A stretch of 64,000 nucleotides of DNA from Perlucidibaca wandonensis. Lineage in GTDB: Bacteria > Pseudomonadota > Gammaproteobacteria > Pseudomonadales > Moraxellaceae. The notes under the pieces are model-generated. The model saw only the letters and a program-made list of their open reading frames with translations. It searched no databases and had not been told where the DNA came from. Below are positions 17,941 through 27,325 of the stretch, in pieces. Positions within the stretch are counted from its first letter, which is position 1, and each line of letters starts with the position of its first letter. The stretch spans positions 992,001 through 1,056,000 of the forward strand of contig NZ_JBHTIT010000001.1 of the NCBI RefSeq assembly GCF_042677145.1, written 5' to 3'. Position numbers and translations under genes: made by a program.

Positions 17941-18732
17941 ATGGGCATGATGAGCGGTAAGCGCGTACTCATCGTTGGCCTCGCCAGCAAATTATCCATC
18001 GCATACGGCATCGCCACCGCTATGCATCGCGAAGGCGCCGAATTAGCCTTTACCTATCAGAACGAAAAATTGCGCGGCCGCGTTGAAGGCTTTGCCGAGC
18101 TTTTCGGCTCCAGCCTCACCTTCCCCTGCGATGTCGTCTCCGATGACGAAATTCGAGCTGTCTTCTCTGAGCTCGGCAAAAGTTGGGATGGTCTAGATGT
18201 TGTCGTGCACTCGGTGGGCTATGCGCCCGGCCATGAGCTCGAAGGCAATTATGTCGATGTCACCACGCGCGAAGGTTTCCGCATTGCTCACGACATCAGC
18301 TCCTACAGCTTTGGCGCGCTGGCTCAAGCTGCCAAGCCCATGCTCACAGGCCGTGGCGGCAGCTTGCTGACACTGACCTATCAAGGCTCTGAGCGCGTGG
18401 TGCCGAACTACAACGTCATGGGCCTAGCCAAGGCATCACTCGAGGCCAATGTGCGCTACCTAAGCGCCAGCATGGGCCCAGATGGCATCCGCGTGAATGG
18501 CATCTCGGCAGGCCCTATCCGCACACTAGCGGCAAGTGGCATCAAAGACTTCCGTAAAATGCTGGCTTATAACGAAGCGGCAACGCCATTGCGCCGTAAT
18601 GTCACTATCGATGAAGTGGGTAATGCTGCAGCGTTCCTATGCTCCGATCTAGCCTCGGGCATCTCGGGTGAAATTCTTTATGTTGATGGCGGCTTTAATA
18701 CGGTAGCCATGCCGGCGATGGACTCGATCTAA
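17941..18732 (+). CDS. fabI: Enoyl-[acyl-carrier-protein] reductase FabI
   Basis: NADH-dependent last step of each fatty-acid elongation cycle and the classical triclosan target. 263 aa, SDR fold. The nucleotide-binding region is GLASKLSIAYGIA. The catalytic Tyr157-x6-Lys164 sits in NYNVMGLAKAS, with the second conserved Tyr147 in LTYQGS, close to E. coli numbering (146, 156, 163). An excellent AAGGAGAAACC precedes the ATG. A strong terminator follows, so transcription ends here, facing ppiD. Confidence 0.97.
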   Translation: MGMMSGKRVLIVGLASKLSIAYGIATAMHREGAELAFTYQNEKLRGRVEGFAELFGSSLTFPCDVVSDDEIRAVFSELGKSWDGLDVVVHSVGYAPGHELEGNYVDVTTREGFRIAHDISSYSFGALAQAAKPMLTGRGGSLLTLTYQGSERVVPNYNVMGLAKASLEANVRYLSASMGPDGIRVNGISAGPIRTLAASGIKDFRKMLAYNEAATPLRRNVTIDEVGNAAAFLCSDLASGISGEILYVDGGFNTVAMPAMDSI

Positions 18733-18742
18733 ATAGCTAAGT

Positions 18743-18778
18743 CATAAAAAAGCCCGCATATCAGCGGGCTTTTTTATG
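18743..18778 (+). terminator. Bidirectional terminator between fabI and ppiD
   Basis: A perfect inverted repeat of about 15 bp (CATAAAAAAGCCCGC and its complement) surrounds the loop ATATCA. The GC stem is followed by T6 in both directions. It lies between convergent fabI and ppiD. Confidence 0.93.
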
Positions 18779-18795
18779 TCAGCAACACATTCGAA

Positions 18796-20688
18796 TTATT
18801 GAGCAGAAGCAGTAGGCTTAATCGTCACCTTGGTTTCTTCACGCAATAACGCCAGTGTGTCTTGCAGCTCTTGCTGGCCTTGGTTTTGCGCTAGCAAACC
18901 CTGCGTTACCTGACGCTCAGGGCCTGCCAGTGCTGGCTTCGCACTCACCGAAGTCACCTGCACCAAGGCAACGCTATCGCCAAGCTTATATGCAGCCCAT
19001 TGCAAAGCACCTTTATTCGGCACCGGCGCACGGAAAATTGCATTCAGCAACTCAGGCTTCACTTGGCGATCAACGCGCGTCAAGCCACCGGCCGATTGCA
19101 GATTTACATTAGCACTCGCAAGCCATGCAGCCTCAGGCTCACTGGCACTGCGCTTAACCAACGCTTGTGCCTGCTCCATTGCCTTCGCCAATGCTTTTTC
19201 TGTACGCAGCTCCTCTGTGAGCACAGCTTTGACTTCATTCAAAGGCTGTTTGCGCGCAGGAATATATTGCGATACATGCAACCATACGGTGCGGCCATCG
19301 TTCAGCGTGATAGCAACTGAATTACGACGCTCTTTGGTTTGCTCGTCGTTAAATGCAGCCTCAACAACTTTACGCTCAGCCAATATACCCTCACCACCTT
19401 GGCGATTAAACAAAGGCGATTGGGAAATGCTTAAGCCGGCAACTTTTGCAGGTTCTGTAAGATCAGCCGCTTCATAAACTTTAGCGTCTAAGCCTTCAAC
19501 CGCTTTGATGTAGGCATCATCTGCTTCGGCTTGGCGCACTTCATCGGTCAACGTTTGTTCAAGCGATGCAAAGCTTGGTGGCGTTTCAGCACGCACTGCA
19601 GTGAGCTTGATGATGTGATAACCAAACGGCGTTTTCACCACTGGCGATACTTCACCTGCAGTTTTTAATGCAAACAGGGCTTCCTCAAACTCAGGAACAA
19701 ACATGCCTTTGCCTGCAAAACCTAGGTCGCCACCTTGCGCTGCAGAGCCAGGATCTTTCGACTGCACCTTCGCAATAGTAGCGAAATCTGCACCGGCTTT
19801 TAACTCAGCCGCAATGGCGTCAATCTGCTTCTTAGCTTCGGCATCGTTCGTCTTATCATCAACTGTGATGAGAATATGTGAGGCTTGGCGCTGCTCAGCA
19901 CCGCCCATAGCCGCCACACGCTGGTCATAGCGAGCTTTAACAGCCTCAGGCGTGACTTTAGCATCGGCCAAGTACTTAGAGCGCTCTAAGGTGATGTAGT
20001 TAATTGCTACACGCTCAGGCTGATGAAAGCGCGTCGAGGCCTTTGCATAAGCTTGGCTGATTTCAGCATCACTCACGCTAGCTTCTGCAAGAAAACGACT
20101 AGCTGGAATTTCAGCGTAGCGCACATTGCGTGATTGGCTATCTAGGCGCGTCATGGCATCAAGCTCAGTGCTCGTCACAAAGCTACTCTGTAGCCATGAT
20201 GAGACTTGCTGTGAAACCAAAATTTCTTGACGCGCGCGCGTAGGGAATGTCGCTGGCGTTTCGCCAATTTGCGACAACACGCGAATATAGCGCTCGCCCG
20301 AAAACTGGCCATTATCTTGAAATGCTGGCGTGGCACGAATCAGCTCTTGCACAGACTCGTCAGATACTTGGTAGCCAGCATCGGAGGCCGATTTCAGTAG
20401 TAGCTCACGCTGCACCAGGCTATCTAATACTTTTGTGCGGAGCTCAGCTTGCTGCTGCGAAGTCAGCACTGCATCGGGGCCTAAGCGCGCCATAAGCTGT
20501 TGGCGCTGATTTTCCACAGCGCGATCGAGTAAACGCTGAGTGATGGGTTCACCAGCGACTTCCGCCACACTGGGTTCAGCGCCGCCACCAAAGTAGGTTT
20601 CAACGCCAAAGAAAACAAAGGGGATAGAGATCAGTACTAAGAAGAACCGGCCAAGCCAGCCACGTACCATATTACGAAACGCATCCAT
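18796..20688 (-). CDS. ppiD: Periplasmic chaperone / peptidyl-prolyl isomerase PpiD
   Basis: Inner-membrane-anchored chaperone at the Sec translocon exit. 630 aa: N-terminal cytoplasmic stub and one anchor helix (FFLVLISIPFVFFGVETYF, about 16-34), a SurA/trigger-factor-like chaperone region, then a parvulin domain (about 268-365: QASHILITVDD, DPGSAAQGGDLGFAGKGMFVPEFEEALF, PFGYHIIKLT), then a helical C-terminal half. E. coli PpiD is 623 aa. Parvulin residues look better preserved than in E. coli PpiD, whose domain is inactive, but activity cannot be judged from sequence alone. It lies 96 bp downstream of hupB, with a terminator between. Confidence 0.95.
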   Translation of the reverse strand: MDAFRNMVRGWLGRFFLVLISIPFVFFGVETYFGGGAEPSVAEVAGEPITQRLLDRAVENQRQQLMARLGPDAVLTSQQQAELRTKVLDSLVQRELLLKSASDAGYQVSDESVQELIRATPAFQDNGQFSGERYIRVLSQIGETPATFPTRARQEILVSQQVSSWLQSSFVTSTELDAMTRLDSQSRNVRYAEIPASRFLAEASVSDAEISQAYAKASTRFHQPERVAINYITLERSKYLADAKVTPEAVKARYDQRVAAMGGAEQRQASHILITVDDKTNDAEAKKQIDAIAAELKAGADFATIAKVQSKDPGSAAQGGDLGFAGKGMFVPEFEEALFALKTAGEVSPVVKTPFGYHIIKLTAVRAETPPSFASLEQTLTDEVRQAEADDAYIKAVEGLDAKVYEAADLTEPAKVAGLSISQSPLFNRQGGEGILAERKVVEAAFNDEQTKERRNSVAITLNDGRTVWLHVSQYIPARKQPLNEVKAVLTEELRTEKALAKAMEQAQALVKRSASEPEAAWLASANVNLQSAGGLTRVDRQVKPELLNAIFRAPVPNKGALQWAAYKLGDSVALVQVTSVSAKPALAGPERQVTQGLLAQNQGQQELQDTLALLREETKVTIKPTASAQ

Positions 20689-20728
20689 TGAAGTGTCATG
20701 CCTCTACTACGCCACTGAGGGCTTCAAG

Positions 20729-20757
20729 AAAAAAGCGCGCCGACTAGGGCGCGCTTT
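20729..20757 (-). terminator. Intrinsic terminator after hupB
   Basis: Read on the minus strand, GCGCGCC-loop-GGCGCGC is followed by T6. It sits 28 bp past the hupB stop and before ppiD, so hupB is normally transcribed as a single gene with ppiD partly insulated. Confidence 0.85.
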
Positions 20758-20784
20758 CGGGTAACACAGTACAGCTTATAAAAC

Positions 20785-21060
20785 TCAGCTATTCACTGCA
20801 TCTTTCAAGCTTTTGCCGGCTTTGAATGATGGTGTTTTTGACGCAGAAATTTGGATTTCTTTGCCGGTCTGTGGGTTACGGCCAGTACGTGCAGCACGCT
20901 CTTTAACAGCGAATGTACCAAAGCCAACCAAGGTCACGGCATCGCCAGATTTCAGCGCTGCAGTCACAGCGCCTACGGTGGCATCAAGGGCACGGCCAGC
21001 GTCTGCTTTGGTCAAGTTAGCAGCTTCGGCAATGCGGTCGATTAGTTCAGACTTATTCAC
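20785..21060 (-). CDS. hupB: DNA-binding protein HU-beta
   Basis: Small nucleoid protein that bends and compacts DNA without strong sequence preference. It has 91 aa, one more than E. coli HU-beta, starting MNKSELIDRIAEAA. The beta-arm sequence is GRNPQTGKEIQI with the intercalating proline, preceded by GFGTFAVKERAAR. It lies downstream of lon in the same orientation with a 171-bp gap, as in E. coli and pseudomonads. AGGGGACATCCTG just before the ATG supplies the ribosome site. Confidence 0.97.
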   Translation of the reverse strand: MNKSELIDRIAEAANLTKADAGRALDATVGAVTAALKSGDAVTLVGFGTFAVKERAARTGRNPQTGKEIQISASKTPSFKAGKSLKDAVNS

Positions 21061-21231
21061 AGGATGTCCCCTTTAACGATAACGAAAATTCTTTGTTGTG
21101 GTTTTTAGCTTACGCGAGCAAACAATGCGACTTGCTCAAGTGCAACGATTTTTAAACGCCCTTGTCGGCAGGGTCAAGTGAAACTCGCTGAAATGCCGAT
21201 AAGAATCCGAAAAAAGTGCGTTTAGCGACCA

Positions 21232-23628
21232 TCAATGACGACTGGCCGCAGGTAATTCACGTTTTTCGACCTGTGCCAAGCCTGCAGCATAAGCTTCTTC
21301 GGTGAGAGGAATTGGCGGCTGAGTTAGCGCAATCGCTAAAACTTCATCGATCCATTTAACCGTTATGATCTCCAATGCAGCCTTCACATTGTCGGGGATT
21401 TCCTTCAAGTCTCGGGCATTTTCCTCTGGAATAATGACCGTGCGTACACCACCACGATGCGCCGCAAGCAACTTCTCTTTCAAGCCACCAATGGGCAATA
21501 CCTGACCACGCAAAGTGATTTCGCCGGTCATTGCTACGTCTGCACGCACAGGGATACCAGTGAGTACTGAGGCAAGTGCGGTACACATGCCAATGCCTGC
21601 GCTCGGACCATCTTTTGGCGTCGCGCCCTCAGGCATATGGATGTGAATATCGCGCTTCTCAAACAGCTCAGCGCTGATGCCAAGCACACGCGAACGTGAA
21701 CGTACTACGGTGCTCGCAGCACGAATCGATTCCTGCATGACATCACCCAAAGAACCTGTCATCAGCTGGCCACCTTTTCCAGGCACGGCGATAGCCTCGA
21801 TGGTCAGCAGCTCGCCGCCAACTTGAGTCCATGCCAAGCCAGTGACTTGGCCGACCTGATTCTCGGCCTCAGCTTTACCGTAATTGAATTTATGCACGCC
21901 GAGATAATCCTCGAGCTGCTCGGCTCCCAGCGTGAGCTTGCCGCTGTGCGTGCCCATGACCAGCGACTTCACCACCTTGCGGCAAAGCTTGGCAATTTCA
22001 CGATCAAGCGCACGCACACCCGCCTCACGCGTGTAATAGCGCACGATATCGCGACATGCCGACTCTTCAATGACCAACTCAGAGTCTTTCAGGCCGGATG
22101 CTATGAGCTGCTTAGGTACTAAATATTGGCGAGCAATAGCGACTTTTTCATCTTCGGTGTAGCCCGGCAGACGAATAATTTCCATACGATCTAGTAAAGG
22201 CGCGGGGATATCCATCGAGTTTGCCGTGCACAAAAACATCACTTCCGATAAGTCATAGTCGACTTCGAGATAGTGATCGTTAAAAGCTTTGTTCTGCTCT
22301 GGATCTAATACTTCAAGCAGCGCTGATGATGGATCGCCGCGCATGTCCGAGGCCATCTTGTCAATTTCATCAAGCAAGAACAGTGGGTTACGAACACCAA
22401 CTTTTGATATTTTCTGGATGAGCTTGCCCGGCATGGAGCCGATATACGTGCGGCGGTGGCCACGAATTTCGGCCTCATCACGCACGCCGCCCAAGGCCAT
22501 GCGCACGAACTGGCGGTTCGTCGCTTTCGCGATCGATTGGCCTAATGAGGTTTTACCAACGCCAGGCGGGCCAACCAAGCACAGCACCGCGCCATTGAGC
22601 TGCTTAACGCGCGACTGCACGGCAAGATACTCAAGGATACGATCTTTCACTTCCTCAAGTCCGAAGTGATCAGCGTCTAAAATATCACGAGCTTCCTTGA
22701 GATCAATACGTACTCGGTTGCGCTTCTTCCACGGCACCCCAAGCATCCAATCGATATAGCTGCGCACGACCGTGGCTTCAGCCGACATCGGCGACATTTG
22801 GCGCAATTTGCGCAACTCACCATCGACTTTTTTGCGCGCTTCAGCAGGCAAGCCAGCCTTGATGATGCGCTGCTCTACTTCGCTCAGCTCATCTTCACTC
22901 TCACCCAAGTCACCGAGCTCTTTTTGAATGGCTTTGATTTGCTCATTCAAATAATACTCGCGCTGGCTTTTTTCCATCTGCTTCTTAACGCGGCCACGAA
23001 TACGCTTCTCAACCTTGAGGATGTCGATTTCCGACTCCATCTGCGCCATCAGGTGCTCAACACGCTGCTGCACTGGCAGGATGTCTAAGATGGCCTGCTT
23101 CTCTTCCAAGCGCAGCGTCAAGTGCGCAGCAATGGTGTCTGCTAAGCGACTAGGATCATCGATGCCAGCCACAGAGGTCAGCACTTCATTAGCGACTTTT
23201 TTCGATAATTTTACGTATTGGTCAAACTGGTTGAGCAAAGTGCGGACTAAGATTTCAGAGTCTTGTTTAGCAAGCTCGTCTTTCTGTACTTCCGCGACCT
23301 GCGCGATATACGCATCTTCATTTTCAGATAATGACAGCAGCTGACCGCGACGCTGGCCCTCAACAAGCACCTTGATCGTGCCATCCGGCAGCTTAAGCAG
23401 CTGTAAAATATTCGCTATCGTGCCAATCGAATACAGACCATCCTGATCAGGATCGTCTTCGCCAGCATCACGCTGAGATACTAAAAATATATGTTTGTCT
23501 GTGGCCATAGCCTGATCAAGCGCGGCAATCGAGCGCTCACGACCAACAAACAAAGGAATTACCATGTGCGGATAAATCACCACGTCGCGCAACGGCAACA
23601 ACGGTAAATGCAGTTTTTTTGCGGCCAT
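21232..23628 (-). CDS. lon: ATP-dependent Lon protease
   Basis: Cytoplasmic AAA+ protease degrading misfolded and regulatory proteins. 798 aa: LonN substrate-binding domain (LPLLPLRDVVIYPHMVIPLFVGR), coiled region (about 185-260), AAA+ module with Walker A GPPGVGKTS (about 356) and Walker B LFLLDEIDK, and a C-terminal protease domain with the Ser-Lys dyad: Ser in PKDGPSAGIGM and Lys in GGLKEKLLAAHRGG. The length is close to E. coli Lon (784). It is preceded by a heat-shock-type promoter and insulated from clpX by a terminator. AGGAGC-type pairing (GGGAGCA) precedes the ATG. Confidence 0.98.
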   Translation of the reverse strand: MAAKKLHLPLLPLRDVVIYPHMVIPLFVGRERSIAALDQAMATDKHIFLVSQRDAGEDDPDQDGLYSIGTIANILQLLKLPDGTIKVLVEGQRRGQLLSLSENEDAYIAQVAEVQKDELAKQDSEILVRTLLNQFDQYVKLSKKVANEVLTSVAGIDDPSRLADTIAAHLTLRLEEKQAILDILPVQQRVEHLMAQMESEIDILKVEKRIRGRVKKQMEKSQREYYLNEQIKAIQKELGDLGESEDELSEVEQRIIKAGLPAEARKKVDGELRKLRQMSPMSAEATVVRSYIDWMLGVPWKKRNRVRIDLKEARDILDADHFGLEEVKDRILEYLAVQSRVKQLNGAVLCLVGPPGVGKTSLGQSIAKATNRQFVRMALGGVRDEAEIRGHRRTYIGSMPGKLIQKISKVGVRNPLFLLDEIDKMASDMRGDPSSALLEVLDPEQNKAFNDHYLEVDYDLSEVMFLCTANSMDIPAPLLDRMEIIRLPGYTEDEKVAIARQYLVPKQLIASGLKDSELVIEESACRDIVRYYTREAGVRALDREIAKLCRKVVKSLVMGTHSGKLTLGAEQLEDYLGVHKFNYGKAEAENQVGQVTGLAWTQVGGELLTIEAIAVPGKGGQLMTGSLGDVMQESIRAASTVVRSRSRVLGISAELFEKRDIHIHMPEGATPKDGPSAGIGMCTALASVLTGIPVRADVAMTGEITLRGQVLPIGGLKEKLLAAHRGGVRTVIIPEENARDLKEIPDNVKAALEIITVKWIDEVLAIALTQPPIPLTEEAYAAGLAQVEKRELPAASRH

Positions 23629-23676
23629 GAAATGCTCCCAATGCAGTCAAGCAGACACTAATCTAATGCTTACTTT

Positions 23677-23704
23677 ATGGGGGTGTAGTGATGTGAATTA
23701 CAAG
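23677..23704 (-). promoter_or_regulatory. Sigma-32 (heat shock) type promoter of lon
   Basis: On the minus strand CTTGTAA (23698-23704) is followed, 14 nt later, by CCCCCATAAA (ending about 23674). The RpoH consensus is CTTGAA, then about 11-16 nt, then CCCCATnT. The match is strong, and the predicted start is roughly 40 nt upstream of the lon ATG. lon is a classical heat-shock gene in E. coli, so context agrees. Confidence 0.78.
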
Positions 23705-23734
23705 GTGGACACTGCAGAATTACGAAAAAATGGC

Positions 23735-23763
23735 AAAAAAAAGGGGCGAATGCCCCTTTTTTA
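23735..23763 (-). terminator. Intrinsic terminator after clpX
   Basis: Hairpin GGGGC-ATTC-GCCCC flanked by A and T runs of six or more (minus-strand reading ends in T8), located 18 bp past the clpX stop. It separates clpPX transcription from lon. Confidence 0.9.
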
Positions 23764-23780
23764 ACCATATTTGCTCGGAA

Positions 23781-25073
23781 TTACTCGGGCATCACACGGG
23801 CTGTCTCGATATTGTCATAAACCAATAGCGGCTCAGTTTCACCCTGCACTACTTTTTCATCGATGAGCACTTTGCTCACGCCTTCCAGCGAAGGCAACTC
23901 AAACATAGTGTCGAGCAAAATTCCCTCAAGAATCGAGCGCAGACCACGAGCGCCTGTTTTACGTGCCAAGGCTTTAGCAGCAATAGCTTTCAGTGCTTCA
24001 GGACGGAACTCTAATTGCGCTCCCTCCATCTCTAGCAGTTTGGCGTACTGCTTGGTGAGTGCGTTTTTCGGCTCAGTCAAAATTTGCACCAGCGCCGACT
24101 CATCAAGCTCGCCTAACGTGGCGATGACAGGCAAGCGACCGACAAACTCAGGAATCAAACCAAATTTCACTAAGTCCTCAGGTGATACCGACTTAAACAA
24201 TTCGCCAATGCTTGGGGTTTTCGATTGGCCTTTCACCAGCGCATTGAAGCCAATGCCGCCTGGCTCTGAGCGCTGCTGAATAACCTTATCGAGGCCGGCA
24301 AACGCGCCACCAACAATGAATAGGATGTTAGACGTATCAACCTGCAAAAACTCTTGCTGCGGATGCTTACGACCACCCTGCGGCGGCACACTCGCCACCG
24401 TGCCTTCGATCAGCTTCAATAAAGCCTGTTGCACGCCCTCACCGCTAACATCGCGAGTGATTGATGGATTATCACTTTTACGCGAAATCTTATCGATCTC
24501 ATCGATATAAACGATGCCGGTCTGCGCCTTTTCAACATCGTAGTCGCAGCTTTGCAGCAGTTTTTGGATGATGTTTTCGACATCCTCACCAACATAGCCA
24601 GCTTCGGTCAATGTTGTGGCATCGGCCATAGTAAAGGGCACATTGAGTACGCGAGCCAAGGTTTGCGCGAGCAGTGTTTTACCTGAGCCGGTAGGACCGA
24701 TCAGCAAAATATTACTTTTAGTCAGCTCAACTTCCGTGCTTTGGCGACCGTTTTGCACTTTTTTCATGCCGGCGCGCAGACGCTTATAGTGGTTATAAAC
24801 CGCTACCGCCAACACACGTTTGGCTTGGTCTTGACCAATAACATAGTCATCGAGGGTGGCTTTTAGCTCGCGCGGAGTCGGCAGTTGATCACTAGTCTGC
24901 TCATCTTTTTTATCTTGGACTTCTTCGCGAATAATGTCATTGCACAGGTCTACGCATTCATCGCAGACATATACCGACGGCCCAGCGATGAGTTTGCGCA
25001 CTTCGTGCTGGCTCTTTCCGCAGAAAGAGCAAAATAGCAACTTGCTGTCACCGCCGCGTTTTTCTTCGGTCAT
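23781..25073 (-). CDS. clpX: ATP-dependent Clp protease ATP-binding subunit ClpX
   Basis: AAA+ unfoldase feeding substrates to ClpP. 430 aa. The N-terminal zinc-binding domain has four cysteines (LFCSFCGKSQHEV and YVCDECVDLC). Walker A is GPTGSGKT and Walker B is IVYIDEIDKI. The RKSDNPSITRDVSGEGVQQALLKL segment includes a pore-loop/sensor region, and the GARGLRS sensor-2 motif is present. The LGF-type ClpP-docking loop appears as KFGLIPEFVGRLPV. Its start lies 24 bp after the clpP stop in the same orientation, the usual clpPX operon. Confidence 0.98.
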   Translation of the reverse strand: MTEEKRGGDSKLLFCSFCGKSQHEVRKLIAGPSVYVCDECVDLCNDIIREEVQDKKDEQTSDQLPTPRELKATLDDYVIGQDQAKRVLAVAVYNHYKRLRAGMKKVQNGRQSTEVELTKSNILLIGPTGSGKTLLAQTLARVLNVPFTMADATTLTEAGYVGEDVENIIQKLLQSCDYDVEKAQTGIVYIDEIDKISRKSDNPSITRDVSGEGVQQALLKLIEGTVASVPPQGGRKHPQQEFLQVDTSNILFIVGGAFAGLDKVIQQRSEPGGIGFNALVKGQSKTPSIGELFKSVSPEDLVKFGLIPEFVGRLPVIATLGELDESALVQILTEPKNALTKQYAKLLEMEGAQLEFRPEALKAIAAKALARKTGARGLRSILEGILLDTMFELPSLEGVSKVLIDEKVVQGETEPLLVYDNIETARVMPE

Positions 25074-25097
25074 GCTACTTCTCTCAGTGGCTGCAAA

Positions 25098-25721
25098 TTA
25101 AGGGCGTTTGGTGAGCACTTCGTCAATCAAACCATAAGACACAGCATCGCCAGCGGTCATGAAGTTATCACGATCGGTGTCACGCTCAATGCGCTCTAGC
25201 GGCTGGCCAGAATGCAGCGCCAAAAGCTCATTCAGCAGCTGTTTGATCTTTAAAATTTCTTGCGCATGAATAGCAATATCTGATGCCTGACCTTGGAAGC
25301 CGCCCAAAGGCTGGTGAATCATTACGCGTGAATTAGGCAGCGCATAACGCTTACCTTTGGCACCGGCGGAAAGCAAAAACGCACCCATGGATGCCGCTTG
25401 GCCGATACAAATTGTTGAAATATCAGGTTTGATGAAGTTCATCGTGTCGAAAATTGCCATGCCGGCCGTGACCGAGCCGCCTGGCGAATTGATGTAGAGA
25501 TTGATGTCTTTATCGGGGTTAACCGACTCCAAAAACAACATCTGGGCAACGATCAAATTGGCCATATTGTCTTCAACAGGGCCAACAAGAAAAATTACAC
25601 GCTCTTGTAATAGGCGCGAGTAAATATCGTAAGCGCGCTCACCACGAGCAGATTGCTCAACAACCATCGGGATCAAACCGATGTTACGAATATCATTAGC
25701 ACTGGGTTGTTCAAATCGCAT
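25098..25721 (-). CDS. clpP: ATP-dependent Clp protease proteolytic subunit ClpP
   Basis: Tetradecameric serine protease, partner of ClpX and possibly ClpA. 207 aa as in E. coli. Catalytic Ser is in GQAASMGAFLL, His in MIHQPLGGFQGQA, and Asp in the ERIERDTDRDNFM region. A short propeptide (MRFEQPSANDIRNIGL) precedes the mature N-terminus, consistent with self-processing. It is the first gene of the clpP-clpX pair, separated from tig by a structured 221-bp gap. Confidence 0.98.
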   Translation of the reverse strand: MRFEQPSANDIRNIGLIPMVVEQSARGERAYDIYSRLLQERVIFLVGPVEDNMANLIVAQMLFLESVNPDKDINLYINSPGGSVTAGMAIFDTMNFIKPDISTICIGQAASMGAFLLSAGAKGKRYALPNSRVMIHQPLGGFQGQASDIAIHAQEILKIKQLLNELLALHSGQPLERIERDTDRDNFMTAGDAVSYGLIDEVLTKRP

Positions 25722-25942
25722 GGATAGCCTGCCTTAAACAATCAAATAAAGAGGACAACTGCCGGAGCTTATAGGGCAGGAGCACAAACAAACACTCCCG
25801 AGCAGTCAAAGACATACATCGGGAGTGTCGGTCGTGCGTGGCGCGAGGTCAAGGCCAGCGCGCCCCTGTTTTTGTGCAGCTTTGCCACACTTAACGTGCA
25901 ATTTTGGTTGCACGGAGTGTGGCTATCGCTGCCGCCAACAAC
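25722..25942 (-). other. Structured clpP-tig intergenic region with two hairpins
   Basis: There is no ORF worth calling. Two inverted repeats stand out. At 25884-25923, GCCACACT and GTGCAA pair with TTGCAC and AGTGTGGC as a two-tier hairpin starting 19 bp after the tig stop. At 25792-25828, ACACTCCCGA pairs with TCGGGAGTGT (10 bp, 17-nt loop), followed on the minus strand by TTTGTTTG. The first is probably a 3'-end structure of the tig mRNA; the second is a weak terminator or leader structure ahead of clpP. The clpP promoter should lie in the last 70 bp but no clear consensus was seen. Confidence 0.55.
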
Positions 25943-27250
25943 TTACTTACCTTGTGGACGCACCACATCGGTGTACTTAGCAGCAGCTTCGGTCACTGTC
26001 GCTTCTGCCAACACACAATCGATTACCTGATCTTCCAAAACCATGGCTTCTACTTGGGCCAGCTGCTCTTTATTGCCCATGTAATAGCTGATGACTTCTT
26101 CTGGTGACTCATAAGACTCAGCAACTTCGGCAACCACTGCGCGCACACGCTCAGCATCGACCACAATCGCTTTGTCTTTAATGATTTGGCTGATCAACAA
26201 GCCCAGCGACACGCTACGCTCGGCTTGTTCTTTAAACAGGTCATCAGGCAGCATTTTTGGGTCTAGCTTGGCACTTGCACCACCAAACTGCTGGAACATG
26301 GCATTACGCTGACGCTCAATCTCGCCGGCCACTAAGGCTTTTGGTGCATCAACGTTGTGAGCAGCTAAAAGCTGATCCATGGCCTGTGACTTGACTTTAT
26401 TTTTCACGGCTTGCTTAAGTTCACGAGCCATGTTTTTAGTCACGTCTTCACGCAATTTAGCCTCGCCGCCTTCTGTCACGCCGAAGGCTTTCAGGAAAGT
26501 CTCGTCGATTTCAGGCAGTGTTTGCTTTTGCACTTTGTGTGCAGTGATTTTGAATACGGCTGCTTTACCTTGCAGGTTTTCAGCTTGGTAGTCGGCGGGG
26601 AAAGTCACGTTAATGTCACGCTCTTCACCGGCTTTAATACCAACAACGCCATCTTCAAAGCCTGGAATCATACGGCCTGAGCCGATAACCAGTTCAAAGT
26701 TGCTCGAGGTGCCGCCATCAAAAGCTTCACCATCGATGCTGCCAGCAAAGTCGACTAGCACTTTATCGCCATCAGCGGCTGCTTCTGTGCTGTCTTCAAA
26801 GCTTGCGCGTTGCTTGCGCAGGCTTTCGATCATTTCATTGATATCGGCATCATTGATTTCAACCACTGGACGCTCAACGCTGATGTCAGCGAAATTGCCT
26901 AAAGTGATTTCTGGATAAACTTCGACCAGGGCAGTGAAGCTCAGGTCTTCGCCAGCTTTATCGCTAACTTCTTCAATGCTGGGGTAGCCGGCTGGATTGA
27001 GCTTTTCTTGCGTCACGGCTTCATAAAAACTGTCACGGATAATTTCGCCCAAAGCTTCTTGGCGAATAGAGTCGCCAAAGCGCTTTTGCACTACTGAAAG
27101 TGGCACTTTACCAGGACGAAAGCCATCCATGCGGATGGTGCGAGCTGCTTTCGCCACGCGGGCACTCACGTCTTGATCAATTTTTGTGGCCGGCACAACA
27201 ACTTTGACGCGGCGCTCTATATTGGAAACGGTTTCTACAGTGACTTGCAT
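25943..27250 (-). CDS. tig: Trigger factor (ribosome-associated chaperone)
   Basis: Binds ribosomal protein L23 at the exit tunnel and shields nascent chains; it also has prolyl isomerase activity. The start is the ATG at 27250 (MQVTVETVSNIERRV) with TTGAGG 6-10 nt upstream; an alternative start at 27277 would add nine unrelated residues. 435 aa. The ribosome-binding loop GFRPGKVP (family GFRxGKxP) is at about 43-50. The PPIase domain is about 150-240 (GDKVLVDFAGSIDGEAFDGGTSSNFELVIGSGRMIPGFEDGVVG). The C-terminal chaperone arms follow. It is upstream of clpP as in E. coli. Confidence 0.97.
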   Translation of the reverse strand: MQVTVETVSNIERRVKVVVPATKIDQDVSARVAKAARTIRMDGFRPGKVPLSVVQKRFGDSIRQEALGEIIRDSFYEAVTQEKLNPAGYPSIEEVSDKAGEDLSFTALVEVYPEITLGNFADISVERPVVEINDADINEMIESLRKQRASFEDSTEAAADGDKVLVDFAGSIDGEAFDGGTSSNFELVIGSGRMIPGFEDGVVGIKAGEERDINVTFPADYQAENLQGKAAVFKITAHKVQKQTLPEIDETFLKAFGVTEGGEAKLREDVTKNMARELKQAVKNKVKSQAMDQLLAAHNVDAPKALVAGEIERQRNAMFQQFGGASAKLDPKMLPDDLFKEQAERSVSLGLLISQIIKDKAIVVDAERVRAVVAEVAESYESPEEVISYYMGNKEQLAQVEAMVLEDQVIDCVLAEATVTEAAAKYTDVVRPQGK

Positions 27251-27325
27251 GACAACCTCAAGACTTATGTGGTTCACGGGAAATAAATGGGCGAGCAGCG
27301 TAAGACTGCAAAATCAAGGGACAGC

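Noticed and set aside
21140..21231. Terminator after lon (CCCT/AGGG stem followed by TTTAAAAAT)
   Set aside because: The stem is only 4 bp with a 7-nt loop and the T-run is interrupted; too weak to call.
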